Below are positions 9,722 through 19,624 of a stretch of 64,000 nt of DNA, piece after piece. The notes beneath the pieces are model-generated. The model searched no databases. It saw only the letters and a program-made list of their open reading frames with translations, and was not told the origin of the DNA. The translations under genes and the position numbers were made by a program. The stretch lies in assembly GCF_029338315.1 (NCBI RefSeq), contig NZ_CP119794.1, positions 558,001-622,000 on the forward strand, given 5' to 3'. Every line of letters begins with the position of its first letter. Positions within the stretch are counted from its first letter, which is position 1. Source of the DNA: Haloarcula regularis (GTDB taxonomy: Archaea > Halobacteriota > Halobacteria > Halobacteriales > Haloarculaceae).

Positions 9722-9927
9722 GACCGTGCTACCGGGTGAGAGACCGATAAACTACACGATTCCGAGCGTCAGCGGACGGTCACCGTCCACCGGGACGATG
9801 GAACGCCACGCAGTCCCCTCGCGGTGAACCGCTCAGCGTGTCAGAGCGTCTTCGAAACGCAGACGCTCTCTAATCGTCCGCTTCTACGAACCGGACGCTT
9901 CCGCCTCGGACATGAAAGTCCTCGTGA

Positions 9928-10572
9928 TCAATCGTCCGCTTCGAGGTCCGACCGCGTCTGGTCCAGATACGGCAACTGCGCGGCCGTCTCCTCGATGGCG
10001 TTGCGGTTGGCCTTCATCAGCGCCGTCGTGTCCCAGATGCCCTCGACGAGGGCCTGGCGCTGGGCGTCGTCGACGCTGACCGAAATCTCGTTGCCCCCGT
10101 AGCGGACCGTCTCGGCCGCCACGTCGACCTCGATCTCCTCGCCAGGGTTGTCGTCGACCCACTGTTGGAGCGCGTTGATGGTCTCGTGGTCGGCCGTGAC
10201 CGTCGGGATGCCCAGCGCGAGGCAGTTCCCGGCGAAGATCTCGGCGAAGCCCTCGCCGATGATGGCGTCGATGCCCCAGCGCATCAGCGCCTGGGGGGCG
10301 TGTTCGCGCGAGGAGCCACAGCCGAAGTTGTTGTTGACCACCATGACGTTCGCGCCCTCGAAGCGCTCCTCGTTCATCGGGTGGTCTTTCGGGTTGTCGT
10401 CGTCGTCGAAGCGCAGGTCGAAGAAGGCGAACTCGCCCAGGCCGTCGAAGGTGACGACCTTCATGAACCGCGCGGGGATTATCTGGTCGGTGTCGATGTC
10501 GTTCCCGCGGATGGGAATACCGGTCCCCTCGACGTAGTCGACCTCCGGAATCTCCTCAGTCGCGTCGGTCAT
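9928..10572 (-). CDS. leuD: 3-isopropylmalate dehydratase small subunit
   Basis: Partner of LeuC in isomerising 2- to 3-isopropylmalate. The 214 residues contain the swivel-domain motifs [15 protein letters not shown] and [15 protein letters not shown], diagnostic of LeuD. ATG at 10572 overlaps the leuC stop by four bases, so the two subunits are translationally coupled. The C terminus is acidic and a little longer than in bacteria, as usual for haloarchaea. Confidence 0.95.
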   Translation of the reverse strand: MTDATEEIPEVDYVEGTGIPIRGNDIDTDQIIPARFMKVVTFDGLGEFAFFDLRFDDDDNPKDHPMNEERFEGANVMVVNNNFGCGSSREHAPQALMRWGIDAIIGEGFAEIFAGNCLALGIPTVTADHETINALQQWVDDNPGEEIEVDVAAETVRYGGNEISVSVDDAQRQALVEGIWDTTALMKANRNAIEETAAQLPYLDQTRSDLEADD

Positions 10573-11988
10573 GCGAGGCTCACCTCCTTCAGGTCGCGCA
10601 CGTCAGAGACTTTCCCGTTGATCGCCGCGGCGGCGACCATCCGGGGGTTCATCAGGACGGTGCGGCCATCCTTGGAGCCCTGGCGGCCGACGAAGTTCCG
10701 GTTCGAGGAGGAGGCACACGCCTCGTCGCCCTCGAGCTGGTCTTCGTTCATGCCCAGACACATCGAACAGCCGGCGTTGCGCCACTCGAAGCCGGCGTCC
10801 TCGAAGATGTCCTTGAGCCCCTCTTCCTCGGCGGCGCGCTGGACGCGCTGGCTGCCGGGGACGACGAACGCGCGCACGTCGTCGTGGACTTGCCGGCCCT
10901 TGACGATGCGGGCCGCCCGTCGCAGGTCGGGCAGGCGGGCGTTGGTACACGAGCCCAGGAAGGCGACGTCGATGTCGTAGCCCTCCATCGTCTGACCGGG
11001 TTCGACGCGCATGTGCTTCTGGGCGCGCCGGGCGGTGTCCTGCTTGTCCTCTGGGAGGTCTTCGGGCCGGAATCGGGTCGTCGATGCCGATACCCTGGCC
11101 AGGCGTGGTCCCCCACGTGACGACGGGGTCTAAGTCGCCGGCGTCGATCTCCACGACGTCGTCGTACTCGGCGTCCGCGTCGCTGCGGATGGACTCCCAG
11201 TAGGGTTTCAGTTCCTCGAACTTCTCGGGGTGTTCCTGGAAGTAATCGGTCTCTTTCATCCACTCGTAGGTGGTCTCGTCGGGGTTGACGTAGCCCGCGC
11301 GAGCGCCGCCCTCGATGGACATGTTGCAGATTGACATCCGCCCCTCCATGTCGAGGTTCTCGATGGTCTCGCCGGCGTACTCGTAGACGTAGCCGACGCC
11401 GCCCTCGGTGCCGAGTCGGCGGATTATCTCTAAGATGATGTCCTTGGCCTCGACGCCCTCGTCGAGTTCGCCGGTGACCTCGATCTTGCGGACCTTTTGT
11501 TTCTCCATCGCGATGGTCTGGGTCGCCAGCACGTCGCGGATCTGGCTGGTCCCGATTCCGAACGCGAGCGCGCCGAAGGCACCGTGCGTGGAGGTGTGGC
11601 TGTCGCCACAGACGATGGTCTTGCCGGGCTGGGTGATGCCCTGCTCCGGCCCGATGACGTGGACGATGCCCTGCTCGCCGGTCGTCGGGTCCGAGAACTC
11701 GATGCCGGCGTCCCGGACGTTCTGTTCCAGTTCGGCCATCATGTTCTCGGCCGCGTCGTCGCTGTACGGCCGGTCCTGGTTGGCCGTCGGGACGATGTGG
11801 TCGACCGTCGCGTGGGTCAGGTCAGGCCGTGCGACCTCGAGGCCCCGCTCCTGGAGCATCCCGAACGCCTGCGGGCTGGTGACCTCGTGGATCAGATGCA
11901 GGCCCACGAACAGCTGGTCCTGCCCGTTGGGCAGGGTCGTGACCTTGTGCCGGTCCCAGACCTTGTCGTAGAGCGTGCCGCTACTCAT
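10569..11988 (-). CDS. leuC: 3-isopropylmalate dehydratase large subunit, frameshifted
   Basis: Aconitase-family [4Fe-4S] enzyme of leucine synthesis. Visible: [19 protein letters not shown] (substrate site) and the three cluster cysteines in LGSCTNARL and [11 protein letters not shown]. The frame changes at the G run 11064-11066, where one extra base splits PIPA from EDLPEDKQ; removing it gives about 472 residues. It overlaps the small upstream gene and leuD by four bases each, so it sits in a tight operon. The cluster ligands lie downstream of the break, so a real frameshift would abolish activity. Confidence 0.93.
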
Positions 11989-12284
11989 ACTGACTCGTCC
12001 CGTCCTTCCGTCCCGCGCTCGTAGGCGCGGGAGACGCCCTCACCGGGTGCCTCGTGGTCGACGTCCTCCATCGTCTCGTCGGCGCTGGCGGTCGACTCGC
12101 CGTCCGGGTCCACAGCGTCCCGCTCGCCGCCGTCGGCGGCGACTGCGGGGCCGCGGACGAAGGCGGCGCCGAACGTCTCGTTCGTGTGTGGATGCGTGTG
12201 GTCCACGTCCTGCATGGTATCGGTCCCTCGCTCACGGCGTTCGCCGTTCGCGTTCCCCGAGAAACTGCGTTTCTCGCTAGTCAT
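11985..12284 (-). CDS. Small conserved protein between ilvC and leuC
   Basis: A 99-residue, highly polar and acidic protein ([40 protein letters not shown]). The ATG overlaps the end of ilvC (ATGACTAG) and its stop overlaps the leuC start, so it is embedded in the operon by translational coupling at both ends. A short gene at this position is also present in the Haloferax ilv-leu operon as I remember it. No domain is recognisable; the low hydrophobicity suggests disorder or a small accessory protein. An internal ATG at 12215 is an alternative start. Confidence 0.7.
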   Translation of the reverse strand: MTSEKRSFSGNANGERRERGTDTMQDVDHTHPHTNETFGAAFVRGPAVAADGGERDAVDPDGESTASADETMEDVDHEAPGEGVSRAYERGTEGRDESV

Positions 12285-13308
12285 CTGCTGGTGCTTCCTG
12301 TGTCTCTTGCTCGGCGTCCTCGCTCCACGAGAACAGCTCGCGGAGTCGGCCGCCGACTTCCTCCAGCTGGTGGTTCTCCTCTGCGCTGCGGTACTGCTTG
12401 TAGGCTGGCCGGTTGGCCTGGTTCTCGTTGATCCACTCGCGGGCGAACTCGCCGTTCTGGACCTCCTCGAGGATCTTGTCCATCCCCTCGCGGTCGATGA
12501 CGTCCTCGCCGCGGGTCAGCCCGCCGTACTCGGCGGTGTCGGAGACGGAGTTCCACATGCCCATGTGGCCGCCCTCGTACATCAGGTCGACGATGAGCTT
12601 GAGCTCGTTCAGGCACTCGAAGTAGGCCATCTCCGGGGCGTAGCCCGCGTCGACGAGCGTCTCGAAGCCGGCCCGGACCATCTCGGTGACGCCGCCACAG
12701 AGGACGGCCTGCTCGCCGAAGAGGTCGGTCTCGACTTCCTCCTGGAACGTCGTCTCGATGACGCCCGCGCGGGTACAGCCGATGGCCTTCGAGTACGCCA
12801 GGGATTCTTCCTTGGCCGACCCGGTCGCGTCCTGATAGATGGCGATGAGCCCCGGCGTCCCCTCGTCGCGCTCGTAGGTCCGGCGCACGAGGTGACCGGG
12901 GGACTTCGGAGCCGACATCGTCACGTCGATGTCCTCGGACGGGCGGATCTGCCCGTAGTGGATGTTGAAGCCGTGGGCGAACTGGAGCGTGTCGCCGGCC
13001 TCGAGGCCGTCCTCGATGGCCTCGTAGACGGCTGGCTGGACGGTGTCCGGGACCAGCATGACCACGCGGTCGGCCTCCGCGGCGGCGACGTCGGGCGTCT
13101 CGACGCGGAGCCCCTCGGCCTCGGCGGCCTCGCGGGACGAGGAGTCCTCGCGCAGGCCGACGACGACGTCCATGCCCGAGTCCTTGAGGTTCAGCGCGTG
13201 GGCGTGCCCCTGGGACCCGTACCCCAGGACGGCGATTGTCTCGTCTTCGATGAGCGATACGTCTGCGTCCTCGTCGTGATAGACCGTGGTGGTGAATTCT
13301 TCAGTCAT
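12277..13308 (-). CDS. ilvC: Ketol-acid reductoisomerase
   Basis: Converts acetolactate or acetohydroxybutyrate to dihydroxy acids (valine, leucine, isoleucine synthesis) with NAD(P)H and Mg2+. The Rossmann motif is [19 protein letters not shown]. The knotted C-terminal domain carries [20 protein letters not shown] and the metal-ligand region MYEGG. At 343 residues it is a class I enzyme. Start [17 protein letters not shown] at 13308 overlaps the ilvN stop by 8 bases; a longer in-frame start lies inside ilvN. Confidence 0.95.
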   Translation of the reverse strand: MTEEFTTTVYHDEDADVSLIEDETIAVLGYGSQGHAHALNLKDSGMDVVVGLREDSSSREAAEAEGLRVETPDVAAAEADRVVMLVPDTVQPAVYEAIEDGLEAGDTLQFAHGFNIHYGQIRPSEDIDVTMSAPKSPGHLVRRTYERDEGTPGLIAIYQDATGSAKEESLAYSKAIGCTRAGVIETTFQEEVETDLFGEQAVLCGGVTEMVRAGFETLVDAGYAPEMAYFECLNELKLIVDLMYEGGHMGMWNSVSDTAEYGGLTRGEDVIDREGMDKILEEVQNGEFAREWINENQANRPAYKQYRSAEENHQLEEVGGRLRELFSWSEDAEQETQEAPADD

Positions 13309-13900
13309 GTTTCTCCAGTGTGTCTGCGCCCCGTTCCAGTGCCGCTGCACCGGTGCGGACGACTTCCTGCACGTCAAACTGCTTGAACGCCTCGACTGCG
13401 GCGTCGATCTTCTGCTTGCTTCCCGTGACCTCGACGGTCACCGAGTCCGTGGCGGCGTCGACGGCCTGGCCGCCGTACATCTCCGCGACGGCGTTGACGT
13501 CGTCGGGTTTCTCCCCGCCGACCTTGATGAGCGCCAGCTCGCGGCGGACCGCCTCGGGTTCGAGCTCGGTGACCGAGATGACCGGAACCAGCTTCTGCAG
13601 TTGCTTTTTCGCCTGGTCGATTCCGGGTTCCGGTTCCTCGATGAGGATGGTCATTCGGGCCGTATCCTCGTCGACCGTCGGCCCGACAGTGAGGCTTTCG
13701 ATGTTGAACTGCCGGCGGCTAAAGAGGCCCGAGATCTCGGCCAGCACGCCGGGCCGGTGTTTGACCAGCGCCGAGAGCACGGCCTGTCGTGGGTCGTGAG
13801 TCACTTCGGCCTCGGGGTCGACGCGGATTCCCTGCGAGTTGCGTCGACCCTCGGGGCGCATCCGTTCGTCAGGTGCGGGGCCTGGCATTCCTCCTGTCAT
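13301..13900 (-). CDS. ilvN: Acetolactate synthase regulatory (small) subunit
   Basis: ACT-domain subunit that gives IlvB feedback regulation. The 199 residues open with a polar leader. Residues about 38-115 form the ACT domain ([20 protein letters not shown], then [10 protein letters not shown]). The C-terminal ALS_ss_C-like domain holds [20 protein letters not shown]. It starts two bases after ilvB stops and overlaps ilvC, in the conserved ilvB-ilvN-ilvC order. Confidence 0.93.
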   Translation of the reverse strand: MTGGMPGPAPDERMRPEGRRNSQGIRVDPEAEVTHDPRQAVLSALVKHRPGVLAEISGLFSRRQFNIESLTVGPTVDEDTARMTILIEEPEPGIDQAKKQLQKLVPVISVTELEPEAVRRELALIKVGGEKPDDVNAVAEMYGGQAVDAATDSVTVEVTGSKQKIDAAVEAFKQFDVQEVVRTGAAALERGADTLEKHD

Positions 13901-13902
13901 CG

Positions 13903-15663
13903 TTAGAGCATCTCCAGATGGGATTCTTCGAGCGCGAACAGCCCGTTGTCACCGCCGCTTGGCACCATCGGGAAGACGTTCTCCGCCGGGTCGATGATGG
14001 CGTCGATGACGGCCGGACCGTCGTACTCGCGCGCTGCCTGGATGGTGTCCTCGACGTCGGCTTCGTCCTCGAGTCGGAACCCGCGGGCGCCGAAGGCCTC
14101 GGCGAGCTTGTCGAACTGCGGGATCCACGGGTACTCCGAAGCCATCCGACGACCCTCGTAGAAGCCGTCCTGCCACTGGCGGACCATCCCGACCGCCTCG
14201 TTGTTGAGGACGACGTAGGTGATGTCGAGTTGCTCGCGGACCGCGACGATGAGTTCCTGGACCGTCATCAGGAACGAGCCGTCGCCGTCGAAGCAGACGA
14301 CCTCCTGGTCGGGCGCCGCGAGCTTCGCGCCGATGGCTGCGGGGACGCCGTAGCCCATCGTCCCCAGACCGTGCGAGGAAACCCAGGTGCGGGGCTCGGT
14401 AAACTCCCAGAACTGGGAGGCCCACATCTGGTGTTGGCCGACGCCGGTACAGACGATGGTGTCGTCGTCCGTGACCTCCGAGAACGTCTCGACGATGTAC
14501 TGCGGTTTCAGCGGTTCGTCGTCGGGCATCTCGTAGGTCATCGGGTACTCCGACTTCCAGTCCTGGCACTGCTCGCGCCACTCGTCGGCGTCGGGCGCAC
14601 GCGGCATCGCGTCGTAGAGCTGACGCAGGACCATCTTCGCGTCGCCGATGAGCGGGTGGTCCGCGTAGATGTTCTTGCTGATCTCGGCCGGGTCGATGTC
14701 GACGTGGATGATCTCGGCGTCCGGCGCGAACGAGTCGACGCCGCCGGTCAGGCGGTCGTCGAATCGAGTCCCGATGGCAAGCATGCAGTCGGTGTTCGTG
14801 ATGGCGAGGTTGGCGTACCCGGTGCCGTGCATCCCGGCCCACTCCAGCGAGAGCTCGTGGTCCTCGGGGAACGACCCGATGCCGGGCATCGTCGTGATGA
14901 CCGGAATCTCGTATTCGGTGGCGAACTCCCGGAGGGCCGGCGAGGCGTCGGCCTTGATCACGCCGCCGCCGGCGAGGATGACCGGGCGCTCGGCGTCGGC
15001 CAGTGCCTCGACTGCCTCCTGGACGTCGGTGTCGTCGGCTTCCTCGGGGACGTCGTAGGTGTCGGGCGTCGTCGGCGCCATCGGCTCCCGGTCCGTCTCG
15101 CCCTGCGTGACGTCCTTCGGGAGGTCGACCAGCGTCGGCCCCTGCCGGCCCGAGGCGGCGAGCGCGAACGCCTCGCTGACGTTGTCGCCGACGGTGTCCG
15201 AGTCGCCCGCGAAGTAGCTCTCCTTGGTGATCGGCTGGGTGATGCCGACGGTGTCGGTCTCCTGAAAGGCGTCGTTGCCGACGAAGTCGGTCGGGACCTG
15301 GCCCGTGAGTGCGATCATGGGATCGGAGTCCATGCTGGCGTCGGCGATGCCGGTCACCAGGTTCGTCGCGCCGGGCCCGGACGTCGCGAAGCAGACGCCG
15401 GGATCGCCGGTCACGACGCCGTAGGCGTCGGCGGCGTGGGAGGCCCCCTGTTCGTGGGCCATCGTCACGTGGGTGATGTCGGAGTCGTACAGCGCGTCGT
15501 AGACGGGCATGATGGCCCCGCCCTGGACGCCGAAGACGTAGTCCGTCCCGGCGTTCTCCAGCGCCCGGATGACCGACTGGGCCCCCGTGGTTATCGGCTC
15601 TCGGTCGTCGTCCTGTTCGGTCTCTGTCTGGTCCTCTTTCGGGACCGATGCGCGTTCACTCAT
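13903..15663 (-). CDS. ilvB: Acetolactate synthase catalytic subunit
   Basis: ThDP-dependent condensation of pyruvate (or pyruvate with 2-oxobutyrate) at the head of the branched-chain pathway. The 586 residues have the three ThDP-enzyme domains: PYR (YVFGVQGGAIMPVYDALYD, MAHEQGASHAADAYG), the central domain, and PP with FDGDGSFLMTVQEL…NNEAVGMV, the GDG…NN ThDP-Mg motif. ATG 15663 has an AGGAGG Shine-Dalgarno sequence at 15669-15674, unusual beside the many leaderless genes here, and overlaps the end of a 15-codon upstream ORF. Confidence 0.95.
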   Translation of the reverse strand: MSERASVPKEDQTETEQDDDREPITTGAQSVIRALENAGTDYVFGVQGGAIMPVYDALYDSDITHVTMAHEQGASHAADAYGVVTGDPGVCFATSGPGATNLVTGIADASMDSDPMIALTGQVPTDFVGNDAFQETDTVGITQPITKESYFAGDSDTVGDNVSEAFALAASGRQGPTLVDLPKDVTQGETDREPMAPTTPDTYDVPEEADDTDVQEAVEALADAERPVILAGGGVIKADASPALREFATEYEIPVITTMPGIGSFPEDHELSLEWAGMHGTGYANLAITNTDCMLAIGTRFDDRLTGGVDSFAPDAEIIHVDIDPAEISKNIYADHPLIGDAKMVLRQLYDAMPRAPDADEWREQCQDWKSEYPMTYEMPDDEPLKPQYIVETFSEVTDDDTIVCTGVGQHQMWASQFWEFTEPRTWVSSHGLGTMGYGVPAAIGAKLAAPDQEVVCFDGDGSFLMTVQELIVAVREQLDITYVVLNNEAVGMVRQWQDGFYEGRRMASEYPWIPQFDKLAEAFGARGFRLEDEADVEDTIQAAREYDGPAVIDAIIDPAENVFPMVPSGGDNGLFALEESHLEML

Positions 15664-15703
15664 AACTTCCTCCTGTGGGTCGCATCGTCGTGGGTGTGTG
15701 CAT
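15656..15703 (-). CDS. 15-codon upstream ORF (leader peptide candidate) of ilvB
   Basis: ATG at 15703 begins a reading frame MHTPTTMRPTGGSYE that stops inside ilvB's first codons (ATGAGTGA overlap). It contains the ilvB Shine-Dalgarno as its Gly-Gly codons. Four of fifteen residues are Thr, the precursor of isoleucine; there is no Ile, Leu or Val codon. It may act by translational coupling or simply be chance. Evidence is position and overlap only. Confidence 0.35.
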   Translation of the reverse strand: MHTPTTMRPTGGSYE

Positions 15704-15885
15704 AGCTCTGTAGTTGGATGGTAGCGAGTCGGTACGAGCGGCGTCGGATGTGAGGTTGTGTGGGGCTAGAAGGCCCCTACGATACCCTCGTCGAGAAGTA
15801 CGGACGCGCGGCTGGTCGACGGTCGGTCGCGGTGTCCAGCACGCGCAGTCGTCACGTACGGAACCAAATCGCCCCGGATAATAAG
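15664..15885 (-). promoter_or_regulatory. ilvB promoter and long leader with hairpin
   Basis: A minus-strand TATA-like CTTATTAT sits at 15878-15885, predicting a transcript start near 15855 and a leader of about 190 bases, unlike the mostly leaderless genes around it. Within it GGGGC-6-GCCCC (15764-15779 region) can form a hairpin, and the 15-codon ORF follows. The 344-base interval between ilvB and leuA holds no other gene that I can support. The leader could be a regulatory site for branched-chain amino acid control; no known riboswitch motif is recognised. Confidence 0.4.
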
Positions 15886-16007
15886 CGTTCTGTGAGAGGA
15901 TTTGCCGCACGTGGCGGCCGATGGCGGGCGTTCGGGGCACAAATCGGCGCCCCGAAACCACGCGTCGCTCGCGGGGACGAACTCTGACCGGAGACGGCGT
16001 CATGGGC

Positions 16008-17229
16008 CTACGCCCGGACCTCCTCTTGCTCCTCGTCGACGCCGAGCTCCTTGGCGAACCGCTCCAGCTCGGTCATCGTGACCTGCTGTTTCTCCGCGCC
16101 GTAGTCCTTGACGCGGCGGGTCACCTCGCGGACCTCGGCGTCGGTCGGGGCGTAGCCGGCATCCTGTAGCCGTTCGCGCACCGAGTGGGTCCCGGTGTGC
16201 TTCCCGAGCACCAGTTCGCGCTCGGCACCCACCATCTCGGGGGTCATCACGCCCGGTTCGAACGTGTCTGAGTTCTCGATGACGCCGGCGGCGTGGATGC
16301 CGCTCTCGTGGGAGAACGCGTTCGAGCCCACGATGGGCTTGTTGGCCGGCACCGGGATGTCGGACTTCTCTTCGACCATCCGCGACAGCTCGGTGATGCG
16401 GGTCGTGTCGATGCCGGTGTCGACGTCGTAGAGCGACTCCAGTGCCATCACGACCTCCTCGTAGGCGGCGTTGCCGGCCCGTTCGCCGATGCCGTTGACC
16501 GACACCTGGGCCTGGCTCGCGCCGGCCTCGAAGCCGGAGATGGCGTTGGCCGAGGCGAACCCGAAGTCGTCGTGCGTGTGCACGTCGATTCGCGCGGTCG
16601 TGTGTGCGTCGACGATCTCGATGAGATCGTAGAACCGCCGGGGCGTCGCCACGCCGACGGTGTCCGGGATGTTGATCCAGTCCGCACCGGCCGCGGACGT
16701 CTCCTCGATGACCTCGATGAGGAACCCCTCGGAGGTCCGGGTGGCGTCCATCGGCGAGAACATGCACTCGACGCCGGCCTCTTTGACGCGCTCGATGCAC
16801 TCGATGGCCGCGTCGAGCGCCTCCTGCCGGGTGGCGTGCATGGAATCTTGCAACTGTACGTCGGACGTCGAGACGAACGTGTGGACCATGTCGACGCCGG
16901 AGTCCAGCGCCGCCTCGATGTCTTTCTCGACAACACGGGCCAGTCCGCAGGTCGTCCCCCGGGTGGACTCGGCGATGTCGCGCACTGCCTCGAACTCCGC
17001 GTCGGAGTTGACGGGGAACCCGGCCTCGATGACGTGGGTCCCCATCTCGTCTAACAGCGCGGCTATCTCGCGTTTGTCCTCGTAGTTGAACGACGTGCGT
17101 GGCGACTGTTCACCGTCGCGCAGCGTGGTGTCGAAAATGCGTGCGTCTGTTATCTCAGACGTGGAATCCAGTGTGCCCTGGAAGAACTCGATCCGCCGGA
17201 GAATCCGACGTGCCCTCGTTGTTGGACAT
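16008..17229 (-). CDS. leuA: 2-isopropylmalate synthase (or citramalate synthase), frameshifted near start
   Basis: DRE-TIM metallolyase that condenses acetyl-CoA with 2-oxoisovalerate, the first leucine-specific step. The catalytic IFDTTLRDGEQSPR and metal-site HTHDDFGFA are present, and GNAAYEEV marks the LeuA/CimA group. The normal N terminus (RRIEFFQGTLDSTSEI) is open but lacks a start codon; one extra base around 17200-17204 separates it from ATG 17229 (MSNNEGTSD). A TATA box 28-36 bases upstream of 17229 supports that start. Repaired length is about 406 residues, so the allosteric C-terminal domain of bacterial LeuA is missing; citramalate synthase activity is an alternative. Confidence 0.87.
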
Positions 17230-17256
17230 AATCACTTCTTTCTGGACGCTTCCGGT

Positions 17257-17265
17257 ACTTATAGT
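17257..17265 (-). promoter_or_regulatory. TATA box of leuA
   Basis: ACTATAAGT on the minus strand, 28-36 bases before the ATG at 17229, the spacing expected for a leaderless haloarchaeal transcript. It helps fix the leuA start despite the frameshift. Confidence 0.6.
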
Positions 17266-17392
17266 TGTCCGTTGCGGGCGTCGGCGTCTGGCGCCGGCGT
17301 AGCCGGCGCGACTCCGGCGGATTCGCACACTCACCCGTGGCCGGCGACGGAATTGAAGAACTACTTAGTGGCGCCACGGAGTCGTTCCACCA

Positions 17393-19207
17393 ATGAGCGA
17401 TATCGACAGGACGGACGGCGACGAGTCGCTGCGGGAGGCCGTCGAGCGGTCCCGGAGCGGGGCGCCCGCCGTCGGCAGCGTCGTCCGGGACCGGTTCTCG
17501 TCGGACGAGGTCTTCCAGCGCATCGTCGCCGCCGCGGACGAAGAGATCACGTCGGGGTCCCGGGAACTGTTCTTCAGCGCACTCGCGGCGGGCTTCGCGA
17601 TCACGATCACCTTCATGCTGTACGTCTCGATGAAGACCTCGACCGGGTCGGACCCGGTGCTGAGCGCGCTCCTGTATCCGCTCGGGTTCATCTACATCAT
17701 CATCGGCGGCTACCAGCTGTACACCGAGAACACGCTCCCGCCCGTCGCGCTGACCCTCGAGCGCCTGGCCAGCGTCCCGGCGCTCCTGCGGAACTGGCTC
17801 GTCGTCCTCGCGGGGAACTTCACCGGCGGGGCACTGGGGGCGGCCGCACTCGCGTTCGGCGGCGTCCTCTCACCGGAGGCCGCGACGGTCGCGGCCGACA
17901 TCGCCCGCGAGGGGGTCGACACCGCCTGGTGGAGCCTGTTCAGCAAGGCCGCCTTCGCCGGGCTCATCGTCGCCGGCGTCGTCTGGGTCGAGTACGCCGC
18001 ACGGGACACCATCTCCCGCCTCGTGGTGGTCTACCTGGCCTTCCTCGCGATTCCGCTCGGAGGGCTGTACCACTCCGTCGTCTCCTTCACCGAGATGACC
18101 TACCTGGTGTTGCACGGCGACATCGCGCTCGGCCTCGGCCTCGCTGAGTTCGTTCTCCCGGTGCTGCTCGGCAATACTGTCGGCGGCGTCGTGCTGGTGA
18201 CCGTGGTCAACTACTTCCAGACCACCGAGGAGCGGCTCGCGTCGGCCCGGTTCGAAGGGGCTGAACGACAGCTCTCCATACCGGAGTGGACGCTCGGGAG
18301 CCTCGCCGGGCGCTCCTATGTGCCGCTGCTGGATACTGAGGACGCGCCCGCCGTGGCCGACGAGGACGGCTACCGGATTCTCGTCCCCATCCTCAACCCC
18401 AGGACCGAAGGTGACCTCGTCCGCCTGGCCTGTCTCCTGGCGAGCGACAGGCCGGACGCGGTCGTCTCCCCGGTCCACATCGTCCAGACGCCCGACGGGC
18501 GTGGCAGGTACGGCTCGAGGGAGCGCCAGCAGGTCGTCGACGAGTCGGACAGACTGATGGCGGACCTGGCGGACGTCGCCGCCGACTACGACGTCGACTA
18601 CGAGAGCTCCACGGTCGTCTCCCAGCGCTCGTTCGAGGCCCTGTTCGAGGTGGCCCGCCGGAACCAGGCGGACCTGGTCGTGATGCAGTGGGACGACGAC
18701 CGGGTGTGGGGCGCCGCGAGGGCCTCCCGGTCGCTCAGCGACCTGACACGCGAACTCCCCTGTGACTTCCTCGTCCTCAAGAACCGCGGGTTCGACCCGT
18801 CGCGCGTCCTGCTCCCCATCGAGGCCGGGCGCAACTGCGAGCTGAGCGCGCAAGTCGGGCGCACGCTCCGGTCGGTGGCCGGCGCCGACCTCTCGCTGTT
18901 GCACGTCGTCGACGGCCCCGACGAACGCGAGGCGGGGGAGGCGTTCCTCAAACGCTGGGCGCACGAGCAGAATATCGAGGACGCGACGCGAACGGTCGAC
19001 GACTCGGGCGACGTGGAGACGGCAATCGCCCGCGAGGCCCGGTCGCACTCGCTGGTCATCGTCGGGGCGACCGAACGGGGCCTCCTTACGCGTCTCGTCC
19101 ACGACTCGCTGAACCTCTCGGTCGTCGACGACCTCGAGTGTTCGGTGTTGCTCACCGAGCGGGCGACGCCCCGGTCGCTCTCGGAGCGGTTGTTCGGCCG
19201 TCGCTGA
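17393..19207 (+). CDS. Formate/nitrite-type channel fused to two UspA domains
   Basis: A 604-residue fusion. Residues about 50-285 contain six hydrophobic segments with FNT-family features (FFSALAAGFAITITFMLY, LYTENTLPPVALTLERL, NWLVVLAGNFTGGALGAA, VLLGNTVGGVVLVTVVNYF). Two tandem UspA-type domains follow, about 315-450 (ILVPILNPRTEGDLVRLA) and 455-595 (RVLLPIEAGRNCELSAQVG). The second retains GATERGLLTRLVHDSL, close to the G-2x-G-9x-G nucleotide motif. The transported anion is unknown; the cytosolic Usp domains suggest gating or stress sensing. It is a single gene with its own promoter region (ACTACTTAGTGG upstream). Confidence 0.85.
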   Translation: MSDIDRTDGDESLREAVERSRSGAPAVGSVVRDRFSSDEVFQRIVAAADEEITSGSRELFFSALAAGFAITITFMLYVSMKTSTGSDPVLSALLYPLGFIYIIIGGYQLYTENTLPPVALTLERLASVPALLRNWLVVLAGNFTGGALGAAALAFGGVLSPEAATVAADIAREGVDTAWWSLFSKAAFAGLIVAGVVWVEYAARDTISRLVVVYLAFLAIPLGGLYHSVVSFTEMTYLVLHGDIALGLGLAEFVLPVLLGNTVGGVVLVTVVNYFQTTEERLASARFEGAERQLSIPEWTLGSLAGRSYVPLLDTEDAPAVADEDGYRILVPILNPRTEGDLVRLACLLASDRPDAVVSPVHIVQTPDGRGRYGSRERQQVVDESDRLMADLADVAADYDVDYESSTVVSQRSFEALFEVARRNQADLVVMQWDDDRVWGAARASRSLSDLTRELPCDFLVLKNRGFDPSRVLLPIEAGRNCELSAQVGRTLRSVAGADLSLLHVVDGPDEREAGEAFLKRWAHEQNIEDATRTVDDSGDVETAIAREARSHSLVIVGATERGLLTRLVHDSLNLSVVDDLECSVLLTERATPRSLSERLFGRR

Positions 19208-19314
19208 CGGGGCGGGGGGTCCGGCCCACGGCCACCCAGGGCCGGCCGGCGGCAAAGGACCGGCGCGGCCCGCGCTGCGGTGGATTTTTGCTGGTGCCAC
19301 GTCTGCTCCCGTGC

Positions 19315-19617
19315 ATGAGTGATTTCGAGGGGCTCGACCTGCAGGCCGTCGAGGACCAGATGGACGTCGACGCCGACACCAGCGGGAGCAACCGCGTGGT
19401 CCTGGGCGTCCTCGACGGGACGACGGCGGACGAGGAGTGGATCGACGCCGTCGACGGCGGGGCCGTCCTCGTCTTGCACGTCGACGGGGACCTGAACGAA
19501 CTCGCGTCGGGGTTCGCCCGTCCGATAACCGAGGCCGGCGGCGAGCTCATGCACTTCCGCGGGTTCCTCGTCGTCACGCCCCCCGGCGTCAGCATCGACA
19601 CCGACCGCCTGGACTGA
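19315..19617 (+). CDS. Haloarchaeal conserved 100-residue protein (DUF5779-type)
   Basis: A compact cytosolic protein with alternating strands and helices (SNRVVLGVLDGTTADEEW, GGAVLVLHVDGDLNELASG, LMHFRGFLVVTPPGVSID). It is close to a haloarchaea-only family that I remember as DUF5779 (number from memory). The start MSDFEGLDLQAVEDQM is preceded by a GC-rich gap after the transporter. Function unknown; the invariant-looking HFRGFLVV block could be a binding surface. Confidence 0.7.
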   Translation: MSDFEGLDLQAVEDQMDVDADTSGSNRVVLGVLDGTTADEEWIDAVDGGAVLVLHVDGDLNELASGFARPITEAGGELMHFRGFLVVTPPGVSIDTDRLD

Positions 19618-19624
19618 CGTCGAC

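Noticed and set aside
13789..15705. 638-codon open frame on the plus strand
   Set aside because: It is the antisense shadow of ilvB and ilvN; high GC leaves long open frames opposite real genes, and its translation is low-complexity V/D/R/G.
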